DNA of 64,000 bases from Anaerolineaceae bacterium (GTDB taxonomy: Bacteria; Chloroflexota; Anaerolineae; Aggregatilineales; Phototrophicaceae). Below the pieces are notes generated by a model. It was not told the origin of the DNA. It worked only from the letters and a program-made list of their open reading frames with translations, and did not search any database. Both the position numbers and the translations under genes were made by a program. Shown here in pieces: positions 1 to 8,217 of the stretch. Where the stretch lies: the NCBI GenBank assembly GCA_020634165.1, contig JACKCF010000001.1, positions 868,001-932,000 of the forward strand. Reading direction: 5' to 3'. How positions within the stretch are numbered: the first letter of the stretch is position 1; every line of letters begins with the position of its first letter.

Positions 1-240
1 TATGCCGCCCTCAAAGCGGGTGACATCGCCTATGCTGCCCTTGACGTCACCGAACCGGAACCCATCAAAATGGATGACCCGCTGCTGACGCTCGACAATT
101 GCCTGATCGTGCCGCACATCGCCAGCGCCTCATTCGCGACTCGTGACCGCATCGGCCAGATCGCTGCCGCCAACATGCTCGCTGGCCTAAAAGGCGAACC
201 CATGCTGCACTGCGTCAATCCAGAGGTGCAGGGCAAATAA
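1..240 (+). CDS. D-2-hydroxyacid dehydrogenase, C-terminal fragment
   Basis: The window opens inside this gene; only the last 79 codons are present, ending with TAA at 238-240. The fragment carries the end of the NAD-binding domain and the return to the catalytic domain of the D-isomer 2-hydroxyacid dehydrogenases: an ALDVTEPEP segment, DDPLLTLDNCLIVPHIAS, where the histidine is the family's catalytic acid/base, and the short C-terminal helix. The pattern is closest to glyoxylate/hydroxypyruvate reductases and 3-phosphoglycerate dehydrogenases without an ACT domain. The true substrate cannot be decided from this piece. Any regulatory domain would have to lie N-terminal, outside the window. 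Confidence 0.85.
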   Translation, partial: YAALKAGDIAYAALDVTEPEPIKMDDPLLTLDNCLIVPHIASASFATRDRIGQIAAANMLAGLKGEPMLHCVNPEVQGK

Positions 241-252
241 GGATAATAACCA

Positions 253-275
253 TAGGGGCAGACATGTCGTGCCCT
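253..275. repeat. Short palindromic repeat, copy 1
   Basis: TAGGGGCAGACATGTCGTGCCC-type palindrome-like element directly downstream of the dehydrogenase. GGGCA pairs with TGCCC around a GACATGTC core. A near-identical element is at 36331-36354, so this is probably a dispersed intergenic repeat; it may also act as a weak terminator. Confidence 0.5.
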
Positions 276-300
276 TCTTTGAAAAAGAGAATGTGATAGA

Positions 301-334
301 AACAAAAAACGGGCGATCCATGTGGTCGCCCGTT
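301..334 (-). terminator. Rho-independent terminator of the DUF6159-like gene
   Basis: Perfect 9-bp stem AACGGGCGA (308-316) / TCGCCCGTT (326-334) with a 9-base loop. On the minus strand the stem is followed by a T-rich run (the A tract at 301-309). It lies 24 bases beyond the stop codon of the minus-strand gene at 358. Confidence 0.8.
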
Positions 335-357
335 CGTTTGCATTGCACTCGTGTGGT

Positions 358-1233
358 CTAGTTTTTCTTCTTTTTCGGACGGAAAGCATTCTGAATCATG
401 TCGATATCGAAGTCTGAGGGCAGTTGGCCAGTTTCAGCATAGCGATACAGCGCCGCCTTGTAGATGCCGTCCATCGCTGAACCAATCACCACAACGATGA
501 TGAACGCCAGCACGAAGATCACGATACCAATCACAATGAGCAGGCCGGATTTGGTTGCCGCCAACAGGGCCATAATCAGGCCGCCGCCGATCAACACCGC
601 CAGCGCGAGTAGGCCAATCACCGCGCCGATGCTGAAGTTGCCGACAACCTGTTCGCCCCAGGTCTTTTTGAACAGACTGGCACTTTGTTTGATGGCATCA
701 ATCGGACTGATGTCATTGAGCGCCAGAATAGGCACCACCAGGAAGGTTGCCAGGTTCCACGCCATACCGATGAGTCCGCTGATGATGTTGCCAAGGATGC
801 CGCTGCGCTCCCGAATGGCATTTAAGATGACGCCGACTGTCGCACTAATCAGGGCATAACCGATGATCGTGCCCATCTTGCTGCGAGCCAGTGCCAACCC
901 GCTGCTGACCGTTGGCGTTTCGCCATCCATGTAATGCAGGGCGCTGCCGATCAGGGCTGTGTTGAAGAAAATGCCGACGCTGTACGATACCAGATACATG
1001 AAGAACATCAGGATGAAGCCGAGGACTTCTCCGCCGGAATTATCGGATGTCGCGGCACCTGTGACCATCGCCATAATGCCCGTCAGGACGGCTGCCGGAA
1101 TAAAGAACAGAATGAAGACAACAATCATGCTGATGCCCGCCATTATCGGGAACCACATCAGTTGTTTGTTGGCCCTCAGGACCGCCCAACTGGCCTTTGC
1201 CAGTTGCCAGCTATTTTCAAAGCTTTTGAACAT
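358..1233 (-). CDS. DUF6159-like polytopic membrane protein
   Basis: A 291-residue integral membrane protein. After a short N-terminal amphipathic segment (MFKSFENSWQLAKASW) it has hydrophobic stretches near residues 25-60, 70-95, 130-190 and 205-250, and ends with a basic KKKKN tail. This matches a family of uncharacterised six-helix proteins annotated as DUF6159; the match is from memory of the N-terminal pattern, so the family label is moderate. The start at 1233 is preferred over an in-frame ATG at 1257: a GGGGG-rich ribosome site sits just before it, and a perfect TATAAT on the minus strand (1264-1269) would place the transcript start near 1257. No function is known. Confidence 0.75.
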   Translation of the reverse strand: MFKSFENSWQLAKASWAVLRANKQLMWFPIMAGISMIVVFILFFIPAAVLTGIMAMVTGAATSDNSGGEVLGFILMFFMYLVSYSVGIFFNTALIGSALHYMDGETPTVSSGLALARSKMGTIIGYALISATVGVILNAIRERSGILGNIISGLIGMAWNLATFLVVPILALNDISPIDAIKQSASLFKKTWGEQVVGNFSIGAVIGLLALAVLIGGGLIMALLAATKSGLLIVIGIVIFVLAFIIVVVIGSAMDGIYKAALYRYAETGQLPSDFDIDMIQNAFRPKKKKN

Positions 1234-1263
1234 ATTTGCCCCCTGATTGATACGCACATATCT

Positions 1264-1269
1264 ATTATA
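1264..1269 (-). promoter_or_regulatory. Candidate -10 box for the DUF6159-like gene
   Basis: TATAAT on the minus strand, about 30 bases before the chosen start. No good -35 hexamer is visible at 16-18 bases, so support is partial. Confidence 0.35.
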
Positions 1270-1445
1270 CCTTCTATTACGTTTAAGCGGTTACGAGGGT
1301 CGCAAATTGGGATTTGGCCAGCAGGTCAAACGTAGGGTAAGCGGTCCTTTAAATTCACCTGTTTTGAGACTAATGTAGGGGCCAAGTGCGCAGTCATAGC
1401 GCACACCAATAACGGATATTCACTGTAAAAGTCAGGTAATAAACG

Positions 1446-2195
1446 ATGCGTAAAGTCCTTAAAACATGGATGGTATTGAGTCTGCTTCTGCTCAGCGTTG
1501 CTGGCCTCGTTGCGCAGGATACCAGCCCCACGGATGATGAGAGATGTCTGGATAAAGATGGGTTTATCAATGAAGATGGCAACTGCCAGGTTTCCGGCGG
1601 CGTTACCTTTACGATTCAATATCCATCTGATTTTGTGTTACAAGATGCCTTCATCGAGCAGACGGTAGATGATTACATCGACCTGCAAAAGTCAGGTATT
1701 TTCCAGCAGTTTGTAGACATCAACTATGCCACACCGTCCGGCAATCCCTGGGAACTTTACCTGGATTATGAAACCTTTGCCTTCAGTGAGGATGTCGTCA
1801 GCATCAAATTCGCAGGATACCAATATACGGGTGGTGCCCACGGCCAGCCCTATATCAAGACTTTTACTTTTGACCTGAGCGGCGATACCCCCCGTATCCT
1901 CACCCTGAACGATCTTTTTCAGGAAGAATTCAATCCCTGGCTGACGATCCAGCCAATGGTCAGGGACCAGCTTGTGGAGCAGTTCGGGGAAAATGCCGAT
2001 GTGACCTGGATTGACCAAGGCACAGGCGAAGACCCCAACAATTACGCCAGCTTCGCCATTGATGGCGATGCCATCGTCTTTTACTTCCAGGCATATCAGG
2101 TGGCGCCTTATGTAGCCGGAATGCCTTCAGTTCGTATTCCGCTGGCCGATATTAACAGCCTGCTCAAACCACCATTCCTGGAGATGGGATCGTAA
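1446..2195 (+). CDS. Exported DUF3298-domain protein (RsiV-like fold)
   Basis: A 249-residue secreted protein. Residues 1-24 form a signal peptide (basic start, leucine-rich core, then AGLVAQD with a likely cleavage after Ala). The middle contains the hallmark of DUF3298/DUF4163 proteins: YTGGAHGQPY followed by a strand and ILTLNDLF, the same arrangement found in the extracellular part of anti-sigma factor RsiV. There is no membrane anchor or cytoplasmic anti-sigma domain here, so this is probably a free exported protein rather than a true RsiV. It stands alone, facing away from the DUF6159-like gene. A small inverted repeat (GTGCGC/GCGCAC, 1386-1404) lies 40 bases before the start. Function unknown. 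Confidence 0.75.
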   Translation: MRKVLKTWMVLSLLLLSVAGLVAQDTSPTDDERCLDKDGFINEDGNCQVSGGVTFTIQYPSDFVLQDAFIEQTVDDYIDLQKSGIFQQFVDINYATPSGNPWELYLDYETFAFSEDVVSIKFAGYQYTGGAHGQPYIKTFTFDLSGDTPRILTLNDLFQEEFNPWLTIQPMVRDQLVEQFGENADVTWIDQGTGEDPNNYASFAIDGDAIVFYFQAYQVAPYVAGMPSVRIPLADINSLLKPPFLEMGS

Positions 2196-2492
2196 ATGGA
2201 GTAACGGCCTGCGACAGATTGAGCCGCTGGTTTACAAATCGCAACAAGGCATCTAACCAATTTTGGCTACGAATCCCCTCCGTGATGTGAGGGGATTTGT
2301 GCTTACCGCCAAAAGGCCAGGAAAGGCATTCTTCTACCTCATGTGGAAAGCAATGAGGATAGGGGTATGGTCAGCAAAACACGCGCTGATCGATTCTTGG
2401 CCAGATACCGAGTTTGTGACGAAAGAGGTTGCGCCACTCAGTCTTTGCAGAGTAAGGTTATTGTCAAACTTCTATCATTGTGAGTAGACCCT
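2196..2492. other. Intergenic region with a terminator hairpin
   Basis: About 300 bases between the DUF3298 gene and the M23 peptidase gene. It holds one clear hairpin, AATCCCCTC (2272-2280) / GAGGGGATT (2289-2297) with an 8-base loop, likely the terminator of the upstream gene. A 74-codon reading frame at 2263-2487 runs straight through this hairpin and has no ribosome site or recognisable protein pattern, so it is not called. Confidence 0.6.
2272..2299 (+). terminator. Terminator-like hairpin after the DUF3298 gene
   Basis: Perfect 9-bp stem with loop CGTGATGT, 77 bases after the stop codon; the following T tract is short (TTTGTG). Confidence 0.5.
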
Positions 2493-4052
2493 ATGGACCG
2501 CAGGGCCGCATTACTGGTTGCATTTTTTATTTTGATACTTACGCCGCATATCATCAGCGCCCAGACGGATTGCGGCGTTGTTGATGTAGTCCAGTATCCC
2601 GTCGATGAAGAAACCTGGGTATTGGCACAGGGCTATAGCGTCGCCAGCCCGCGCCATCAGGGACGTTTCCATACAGGTGCTGATCTCTACGGTGGGCGTA
2701 ATACCTCTTTCGCGTCGCCCGTGCGAGCCATCGCCAATGGTCGTATCACTTATAGCTATGCGCTCGGCTGGGGACGTGATGGCGGTGCCATCATCATTGA
2801 GCATACCTTCCCTGATGGCAGTATCTACTATTCGATGTACGGTCATGTGATGCCCTTCAGCGGTGACCAACTGCCGCCGCGTTTGTCCTGCGTCCAGGCC
2901 GGGGAAATCATTGCGGCAGTGGCGGATGTACGTCCGGCGCCGCATCTGCACTTTGAAATTCGCGTCAACACGCCAGATGCCCCTGGCGCGGGCTACACTC
3001 GTGAAGCCCCGGAAGACCTCGGCTATCGTGATCCATTGCAGTTCGTCGCCAATCAGCAGACCTGGTTGCAGCCCTATCACCTTTGGCATGCTCTGGCCGA
3101 TCACGATCTGCAAACGCCACCGTTATTACTCAACGACAATAGTTTCCTTTACGTCGACGATGGCCTGACGCTGCGTCGTGCTACCAGTGATGGGCGTGTG
3201 CTCTGGCGCAAACGCATGGAAAAAGTTGCGATCAGTGTGACCAGCTTCCAGGGTAGTTCGCTGCTGACTTTTGCGGATGGCACCATGCAGTTTGTTGATG
3301 CCGATGGCAATTTTGGCGATGCCTGGCGCGTGCCGGATTTGCAGCCGACAGGCGCACCGATCATTGCCCAGAGTTGGCTGCTGTTCCCCACCGCAGAGGG
3401 CGAACTGGTCGCTGTCGATGAAAACCGCCGCAATGTGCTGTGGCGTGTGCAGGACGTGCCTGGTATTTCGCGCTGGCGAATCTTCGGGAGCGACCTCAAT
3501 TGGGTGCTTGGCCTGCTGACGACCAGCAATGAGGTCCTGACTATCACCGGCAGCGGCGTCGTGCTGGAACGTGCCCCGCTGCGTGAATCCGCCAGCTTTG
3601 GGATCGGCCCAGATAACACCCTGCTGGCTTATACCTATGGTGGCCTCTGGCAGATTGACCTCGATAGCGAGTGGACGTTGGAACTCCCTGATGCTCCGCG
3701 CGGCGGTAACAATGCCGCCTTGCTGACGACCAGTGCCGGCCACCGCATCCTGTTTGATGGTCGCGTCATGCAATCTTACGATAGCGACGATGCTATGCTC
3801 TGGCAGACGGCCCTCAACGGCGTCACGGGCCGCGTGGAGATGGCGCAGTATGATGGCATCAACGTGCTGCTAAGTGAGCACGGCGACATCGCGGTGATTA
3901 ACGGGGCAGGGCGCCTCTGTGGGCAGACGCAAGTCTTTGGCCGGACGGGGTCGCTCATCTGGTATGACCTCGGTGACGATAACACGCTGCGGCTGGCCAT
4001 CGCTGATCAGATTCTTGGCCTGGATTGGGCGAAGTTTACTCAGGCATGTTAG
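2493..4052 (+). CDS. M23 family peptidase fused to a PQQ/WD40-like beta-propeller
   Basis: A 519-residue exported protein. Residues 1-23 are a signal peptide ending ISAQ. Residues about 45-185 are a peptidase M23 (LytM) domain with the expected zinc ligands: HTGAD (H60, D64), HLHF (H151, H153), and H118 in MYGHV as a further active-site histidine. M23 enzymes cut peptide cross-bridges in peptidoglycan. Residues about 195-519 have repeating WR/LW blades such as VLWRKR, LLFPTAEGELVAVDENRRNVLWRV and AMLWQTALNG, typical of a PQQ-like beta-propeller. The fusion of a lytic enzyme to a C-terminal propeller is unusual; the propeller may bind wall polymer or a partner protein. Its last 17 bases overlap the convergent TIR-HEAT gene. 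Confidence 0.85.
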   Translation: MDRRAALLVAFFILILTPHIISAQTDCGVVDVVQYPVDEETWVLAQGYSVASPRHQGRFHTGADLYGGRNTSFASPVRAIANGRITYSYALGWGRDGGAIIIEHTFPDGSIYYSMYGHVMPFSGDQLPPRLSCVQAGEIIAAVADVRPAPHLHFEIRVNTPDAPGAGYTREAPEDLGYRDPLQFVANQQTWLQPYHLWHALADHDLQTPPLLLNDNSFLYVDDGLTLRRATSDGRVLWRKRMEKVAISVTSFQGSSLLTFADGTMQFVDADGNFGDAWRVPDLQPTGAPIIAQSWLLFPTAEGELVAVDENRRNVLWRVQDVPGISRWRIFGSDLNWVLGLLTTSNEVLTITGSGVVLERAPLRESASFGIGPDNTLLAYTYGGLWQIDLDSEWTLELPDAPRGGNNAALLTTSAGHRILFDGRVMQSYDSDDAMLWQTALNGVTGRVEMAQYDGINVLLSEHGDIAVINGAGRLCGQTQVFGRTGSLIWYDLGDDNTLRLAIADQILGLDWAKFTQAC

Positions 4053-4809
4053 CACCCAGCTTGGCTTCGGCTTCTGGTGTGCCAATCGCCATCAGCGCCC
4101 GCCGCGCATAATCACTGATTTTGTCCGTATATTTGAGGTGGTCATCGTTACCCAGATGGGCCGCCAGCGCATCAATCGCCCGCTCATCCTTGAAGACATT
4201 CAACGCCTGTATCAGCGCGATGATGACGTGTTTGCTGCGCGTTTCGTTTTCCAGCGCACTGATCAGATAGGGTACAGCCCGCTTATTGTTCATGCGGACC
4301 ATCTCCTGAATCGCCAAGATACGGTCTTCCGCATAGTCTGATTGCAATTCATCAGCCAGTTCGCGCAGGGTTGCGCTGGAACGGGTCTCAGCGGCCTGTG
4401 CCTGGGCGACAGCCTGCGTGCGCGTCCGCTTGAGGTTGGCTTTGAGCTGCTTGAGTTTCTCACTGAAGTCGTTGGCATCGTAGCGAATGTACTGGTAATT
4501 CACCAAACGCAGCGGAATCGACTCCGCATCCTCACCGCGTATCAAAATCGGGAAAATCGGTATTTTCAGCAGTTCCGCCATGCTGATTTCTCGATCCACC
4601 CAGGTGGAAGCGTTGCTATCCGGCGACAGCAGCACGACCATCGCGCTGGCATTACGAATCGCGCCTTCGACCGATTTCACCCAGGAAGGCGTACCCCAAT
4701 TGAGATTTTCATCCGTCCACACGATCAGGCCATCGTCCTCCAGTCGTTCTCTGATGATTTTCATCATCTCGGTGTCTTTGTGGCTGTAACTGATGAAAAC
4801 GTGGCTCAT
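4036..4809 (-). CDS. TIR domain protein with C-terminal HEAT repeats
   Basis: A 257-residue protein. Residues 2-125 are a bacterial TIR domain: FISYSHKD at strand A, LIVWTDE, SAMVVLLSPDSNAS, and WVDREISMAEL, in which E74 is at the position of the catalytic glutamate of NAD+-cleaving TIRs. After a charged alpha-helical linker (about 125-150) come HEAT-like helices (DRILAIQEMVRMNNKRAVPYL, VIIALIQALNVFKDERAIDAL). TIR-HEAT or TIR-armadillo proteins may act as NADases triggered by an input bound to the repeats, but no partner is fused or encoded in a tight operon. Convergent 17-base overlap with the M23 gene. A TATAAT at 4860-4865 on the minus strand may be its -10 box. Confidence 0.85.
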   Translation of the reverse strand: MSHVFISYSHKDTEMMKIIRERLEDDGLIVWTDENLNWGTPSWVKSVEGAIRNASAMVVLLSPDSNASTWVDREISMAELLKIPIFPILIRGEDAESIPLRLVNYQYIRYDANDFSEKLKQLKANLKRTRTQAVAQAQAAETRSSATLRELADELQSDYAEDRILAIQEMVRMNNKRAVPYLISALENETRSKHVIIALIQALNVFKDERAIDALAAHLGNDDHLKYTDKISDYARRALMAIGTPEAEAKLGANMPE

Positions 4810-4927
4810 ACGGACTTACTCACTGCGGGTGGGAACATGGATCAAATCATACTTCCCGCATTATACAGGCAAACGGCCATTTGGATGCCTAGGCTCATAG
4901 TATAGTATCCTATTGGTTAGTGTTCAG

Positions 4928-5971
4928 CTATTTATGATGACTTTTCAATAATCCAGCAGTGAGAGGATAATTTGCATTCTGATTAATAATAATTCTAATA
5001 TCTTGATCAATTAATGGCGCCATCAAATTTTTCGGAAACCAGACCAGCGCACTTAAGTTTCTATCAAGGGGCTTTCCTCTGGTGAACAGACCATCCTTTT
5101 CTCTAAACGGCAATAATTCCTTCACTTCCATAGAGTCGATCAGATGATATTTCTGAGTACCCATAGCCACATCTGCAAAGTCATCAAATTCGACGAATGC
5201 CTCAATTGTTGGGATCACTACCAGCATAAGAGGCATATTCAAATTCTTGTATTTCTTGACTTTTTTCTCAATCTTTGTGACTAAATTGTGAGGTGCAGGA
5301 ACAAAAACATTTGGTGCCAGATAGCATTGAAGGCCGCCTCTGCTAGGTGAGTACACATAACTAAAAGTTACAGATCGCAGGACATCATTACAACGGTAGC
5401 TTACTGTAAGAGGATTGTGCTGATAGTTGTTCCCCAATAACCACTTTTCGACTTCTTGTGTCATTCGAGATACATCGTTTTGTAGAGGCGGTGCGAACAA
5501 TTCCATATCACATGAAATAGCTACACTTACTGGAATTGACCTCATTTGGCACAGAAAGTAGTATAGGTGGCGTCTAGACTTTTGCGCTTCAACAGATGAT
5601 TCTAATGTGAATACTTCTAAGATCATTTCTGCATCTTCGGACGAGAGATACCAGTCTGGAGTGACTACATCCTTCCCAACAGAAAATGCTTTTTCATAGA
5701 TGGTAACACATTTATTACTAATAAGCTTTTCTTTTACCACTAGTTCATAGTAAGTATGCTCGTAGTGATTGTCATCTCTTAGCTTACTGATTACGCTTAG
5801 ACGTTGGGATTCAGGCAATTTCGCAACCATCTGCTCAACCTCAAACCTAAGATCAGCAAATTGATCTGCAATAGCTACGCGATAAATACTCGGCTTATCA
5901 CACAATGGCTTTTGAGAGTATTTGTTGTGTAGTGACGTAATCCATTTGTCCGAATAGACTTTTTCTTGCAT
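4928..5971 (-). CDS. Unknown protein, possible PD-(D/E)XK-like nuclease, AT-rich
   Basis: A 347-residue protein that is visibly richer in A/T than its neighbours, suggesting recent acquisition. Residues about 70-130 (HYEHTYYELVVKEKL, then VTPDWYLSSED, then MILEVFTLES) follow the order of a family of uncharacterised restriction-nuclease-like proteins: a helix with a YEL motif, a PD strand end and an (L)EV strand. If so, the Asp of TPDW and the Glu of ILEVF would be metal ligands, with no clear lysine after the Glu. The rest (150-347) contains VLVVIPTIEAF and SALVWFPKN segments that I cannot place. It lies directly upstream of the TIR-HEAT gene on the same strand, 118 bases apart. Function unproven. 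Confidence 0.6.
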   Translation of the reverse strand: MQEKVYSDKWITSLHNKYSQKPLCDKPSIYRVAIADQFADLRFEVEQMVAKLPESQRLSVISKLRDDNHYEHTYYELVVKEKLISNKCVTIYEKAFSVGKDVVTPDWYLSSEDAEMILEVFTLESSVEAQKSRRHLYYFLCQMRSIPVSVAISCDMELFAPPLQNDVSRMTQEVEKWLLGNNYQHNPLTVSYRCNDVLRSVTFSYVYSPSRGGLQCYLAPNVFVPAPHNLVTKIEKKVKKYKNLNMPLMLVVIPTIEAFVEFDDFADVAMGTQKYHLIDSMEVKELLPFREKDGLFTRGKPLDRNLSALVWFPKNLMAPLIDQDIRIIINQNANYPLTAGLLKSHHK

Positions 5972-6078
5972 ATGTTAATTTCCCACTATCTTTCGGCCAT
6001 TTTATACCAAGGCCCATGGCTTGTCGCCTGACTACTATTTCGCATACACTGATTGCGAGCCAAACAGGAGAGAAACAC

Positions 6079-6366
6079 ATGGGAACCATCACCATTGATA
6101 TGGTTGTGCAGGTAATCTTGTGGGCGATAGTCGGCGCGATAGCGGGCTACCTGGCCAACCAGCTTGTTCGCGGCCGCAAACGGCGCCTGGGAGAAGTCAG
6201 CAGTGTGCTTCTGGGCATGGCCGGGGCCTTCGTCGGAGCCGGACTGATGAACCTGCTCAATATTGACCTGGGCCTGGAGAGCATCAGCATTTCGCTGGAA
6301 GATTTGGTCGCGGCGTTTTTAGGGTCGCTGTTGCTGCTGGCGGTTATCGGCTTGCTGCGGCGATAA
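6079..6366 (+). CDS. GlsB/YeaQ/YmgE-family small membrane protein
   Basis: A 95-residue protein with three hydrophobic segments (about 8-25, 42-58, 72-92), glycine-rich, of the kind formerly called transglycosylase-associated protein. The pattern IVGAIAGYLA, a basic loop VRGRKRR, then LGMAGAFVGAGLMNLL and a final hydrophobic helix followed by RR matches that family. The ATG at 6079 is chosen because AGGAG lies 7 bases upstream; an upstream in-frame ATG at 6016 lacks one and would add 21 non-conserved residues. Members are general stress or envelope proteins of unknown biochemical role. Confidence 0.8.
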   Translation: MGTITIDMVVQVILWAIVGAIAGYLANQLVRGRKRRLGEVSSVLLGMAGAFVGAGLMNLLNIDLGLESISISLEDLVAAFLGSLLLLAVIGLLRR

Positions 6367-6370
6367 ATCA

Positions 6371-6396
6371 GAACGGGCACTCGTAAATGCCCGTTC
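6371..6396. terminator. Hairpin between convergent genes
   Basis: Perfect 9-bp stem GAACGGGCA / TGCCCGTTC with an 8-base loop, just past the GlsB-like stop and just before the 3' end of the convergent STAS-like gene. T-tracts are weak on both strands; it may still terminate both. Confidence 0.5.
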
Positions 6397-6400
6397 CGAC

Positions 6401-6835
6401 TTAAGATAGGTTATCTTTCCACGCTTCCACATCAGGCACACCATCGACACTGGGGTCGAGGTTTTTGTAATAGGCCACAGCCTTATCCAGCGAGTCGGTC
6501 ATATGCAGCTTGACGCCCATCGTCGCAGTCAACAGGCGCGAGATAATGTTCAGCAGTGAGTTGTTGACGCCGACCACCACCGTCGTGCCGCAGTTGGGCT
6601 GCTGCATATACTTCAGGATGCGACCACCTTCCAGGTCCAGCAGGCTGGGAAGTTTAGTCATCTGCAAAGAATCGACGAGCACATGCACTCGCGCTGAGGG
6701 TGACGATTCTTTTGCCTCCTTCATAAAGGCGATAATTTCCTTGTCCACCGAACGAAAATCTTCTGCGGTCAGATCACCTACGTTTTGGACATAAATGATA
6801 TGGTCTTGCAAATACCAATATGCTTTTGAGGACAC
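6401..6835 (-). CDS. STAS/SEC14-like small protein
   Basis: A 144-residue soluble protein with alternating strands and helices. The start (AYWYLQDHIIYVQNVGDLTAEDF), VHVLVDSLQMTKLP in the middle and a long helix with TDSLDKAVAYYKNL near the end resemble the STAS/SpoIIAA-like fold in which a small protein is used for regulation or membrane association. No phosphorylatable Ser in the usual DSSG context is seen. The GTG start at 6835 is preferred because GGAG lies 7 bases upstream; a TTG at 6859 is an alternative. Family identity is tentative. Confidence 0.6.
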   Translation of the reverse strand: MSSKAYWYLQDHIIYVQNVGDLTAEDFRSVDKEIIAFMKEAKESSPSARVHVLVDSLQMTKLPSLLDLEGGRILKYMQQPNCGTTVVVGVNNSLLNIISRLLTATMGVKLHMTDSLDKAVAYYKNLDPSVDGVPDVEAWKDNLS

Positions 6836-6950
6836 AATGTATCTCCAAAATTCTCTCAATTGCAGTTTCTAACCACAGTATACTGCTCGGATGTCATAGG
6901 AAGAATAAGATTACTGTAAACCGCAGATTACGCGATACCAATTAACACGT

Positions 6951-6980
6951 AAAAAAACAGGCATCCACCAGGGATGCCTG
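6951..6980 (-). terminator. Rho-independent terminator of the double-GNAT gene
   Basis: Perfect 10-bp stem (CAGGCATCCA arm 6958-6967 region pairing with GGGATGCCTG to 6980) followed on the minus strand by seven T residues (A run at 6951-6957). It lies 23 bases beyond the stop at 7004. Confidence 0.85.
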
Positions 6981-7003
6981 CAAAAGTGCCTTAAATCGGT
7001 TGC

Positions 7004-8041
7004 TTACTCCGCCGAAGTCGTCATCATTTCTTCGCCGTCGCGCAGCAGTTTATCATAAGCGACGCTGCGCTCATCCTGCCTCATGCCAGCTTTTTCATAC
7101 AGCTTAACCGCGCCGGTCAGGCTGCTGGCATCGACATGCAGCGCCACATCCTTGCGACCACGCCGCCAGTATTCACCAAAGACATGGTGCAGCAGGGCCA
7201 GCGCAATCCCCTTGCGCCGATGTTCGCGACGAACACCCAGTTCAAACACATAGGCGACGGATGGGTCGCTCCAGTGCTCACTGCGGCACAGGCTAAAACC
7301 AGCAATCTCACCCGTAATTTCGTCAATCGCCAGGAACCACTCCGACGGGTCAAACAGCTTATCAATTTCGATGTGGTGCTGCCAGTCCTTGAGTGCGACT
7401 TCTATCGGCTCTTCGACAAAGCCCCAATGATCCTTAAACGCATCCATCACAGCGCGGACGGTTTTTTCAAGTTCTTCCGGGTACTGTATCGGTCGAATGA
7501 TGTAACCATCTGGCAACTGTGGCGCAGGCGGTGCTTCGTCCATGTTGATCAGCATGCGGAAGAAGTAACGAACCTTCTCCATGCCAAAGGCTTCCAGCAT
7601 CGCCTTGCGTGTCTCATGCAGATCATTGGCATTGCTGCGAATACTGACGCGGCTTCCTGGCGGGCAGCGGTCGATAGCCAGTTTGGCGCGTTCCTCACCC
7701 CAGGCCAGCATCGCCTCACTGACGCCACTCTGCATATGATCAGGATGAATAACGAGGCTCAAAAAGGGGTGAACCGGTGGCCTGCCTGTGTCCCATACCG
7801 TTACAATACCTACCAGATTGCCAGTGCTATCCAGCACCGATCTGGCGGATTCTTCCAGTACAAAGTCGGGGCTTGTCCAGTCATCACGGATTTCATCGGC
7901 ATCAAATTTGCGCGTGATACCAATGGACAATGAATCGGCTTCAAGGATTTTGGCGAATGCTTCGGCATCATCTGGTGTGGTTATGCGGCTGCTGTAGCCT
8001 TCTGGCAGATCAACGATTAAAGAGGTTTTTGTTGCTTCCAT
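7004..8041 (-). CDS. Tandem-GNAT N-acetyltransferase
   Basis: A 345-residue protein with two GNAT acetyltransferase folds. The N-terminal copy (about 15-165) has the SLVIHPDHMQSGVSEAML segment in place of the acetyl-CoA loop and is degenerate. The C-terminal copy (about 180-330) has a full pyrophosphate-binding loop, VRREHRRKGIALALL, followed by the VSAS-like VDASSLTGAVKLYEKAG end typical of active enzymes. The acceptor substrate cannot be told from sequence. It is a single-gene unit with its own terminator and is divergent from the anchored PsbP-like gene. Confidence 0.85.
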   Translation of the reverse strand: MEATKTSLIVDLPEGYSSRITTPDDAEAFAKILEADSLSIGITRKFDADEIRDDWTSPDFVLEESARSVLDSTGNLVGIVTVWDTGRPPVHPFLSLVIHPDHMQSGVSEAMLAWGEERAKLAIDRCPPGSRVSIRSNANDLHETRKAMLEAFGMEKVRYFFRMLINMDEAPPAPQLPDGYIIRPIQYPEELEKTVRAVMDAFKDHWGFVEEPIEVALKDWQHHIEIDKLFDPSEWFLAIDEITGEIAGFSLCRSEHWSDPSVAYVFELGVRREHRRKGIALALLHHVFGEYWRRGRKDVALHVDASSLTGAVKLYEKAGMRQDERSVAYDKLLRDGEEMMTTSAE

Positions 8042-8133
8042 GATTTTCCCAGGCTCTAAATAGCTCTCTATGGGTCATTATGGGCGTAAAAATGTATTTA
8101 GTCAACCCCAGGCTCTGCTGCGAAAAATCTTGC

Positions 8134-8162
8134 TTAACACACGTTCGCTTATACGGTATGAT
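8134..8162 (+). promoter_or_regulatory. Sigma-70-type promoter of the gene at 8218
   Basis: TTAACA (8134-8139), 17-base spacer, TATGAT (8157-8162): five of six matches in each box. Expected start of transcription about 8169, giving a leader of about 50 bases. Confidence 0.6.
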
Positions 8163-8217
8163 GGTTGCCGTTTACGAGGAAAAGAGCTATTTTACATCGC
8201 CTTTTGGAGAAACCTTC

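Noticed and set aside
2263..2487. 74-codon frame between the DUF3298 and M23 genes
   Set aside because: It runs through a terminator-like hairpin, has no ribosome site and no recognisable protein pattern.
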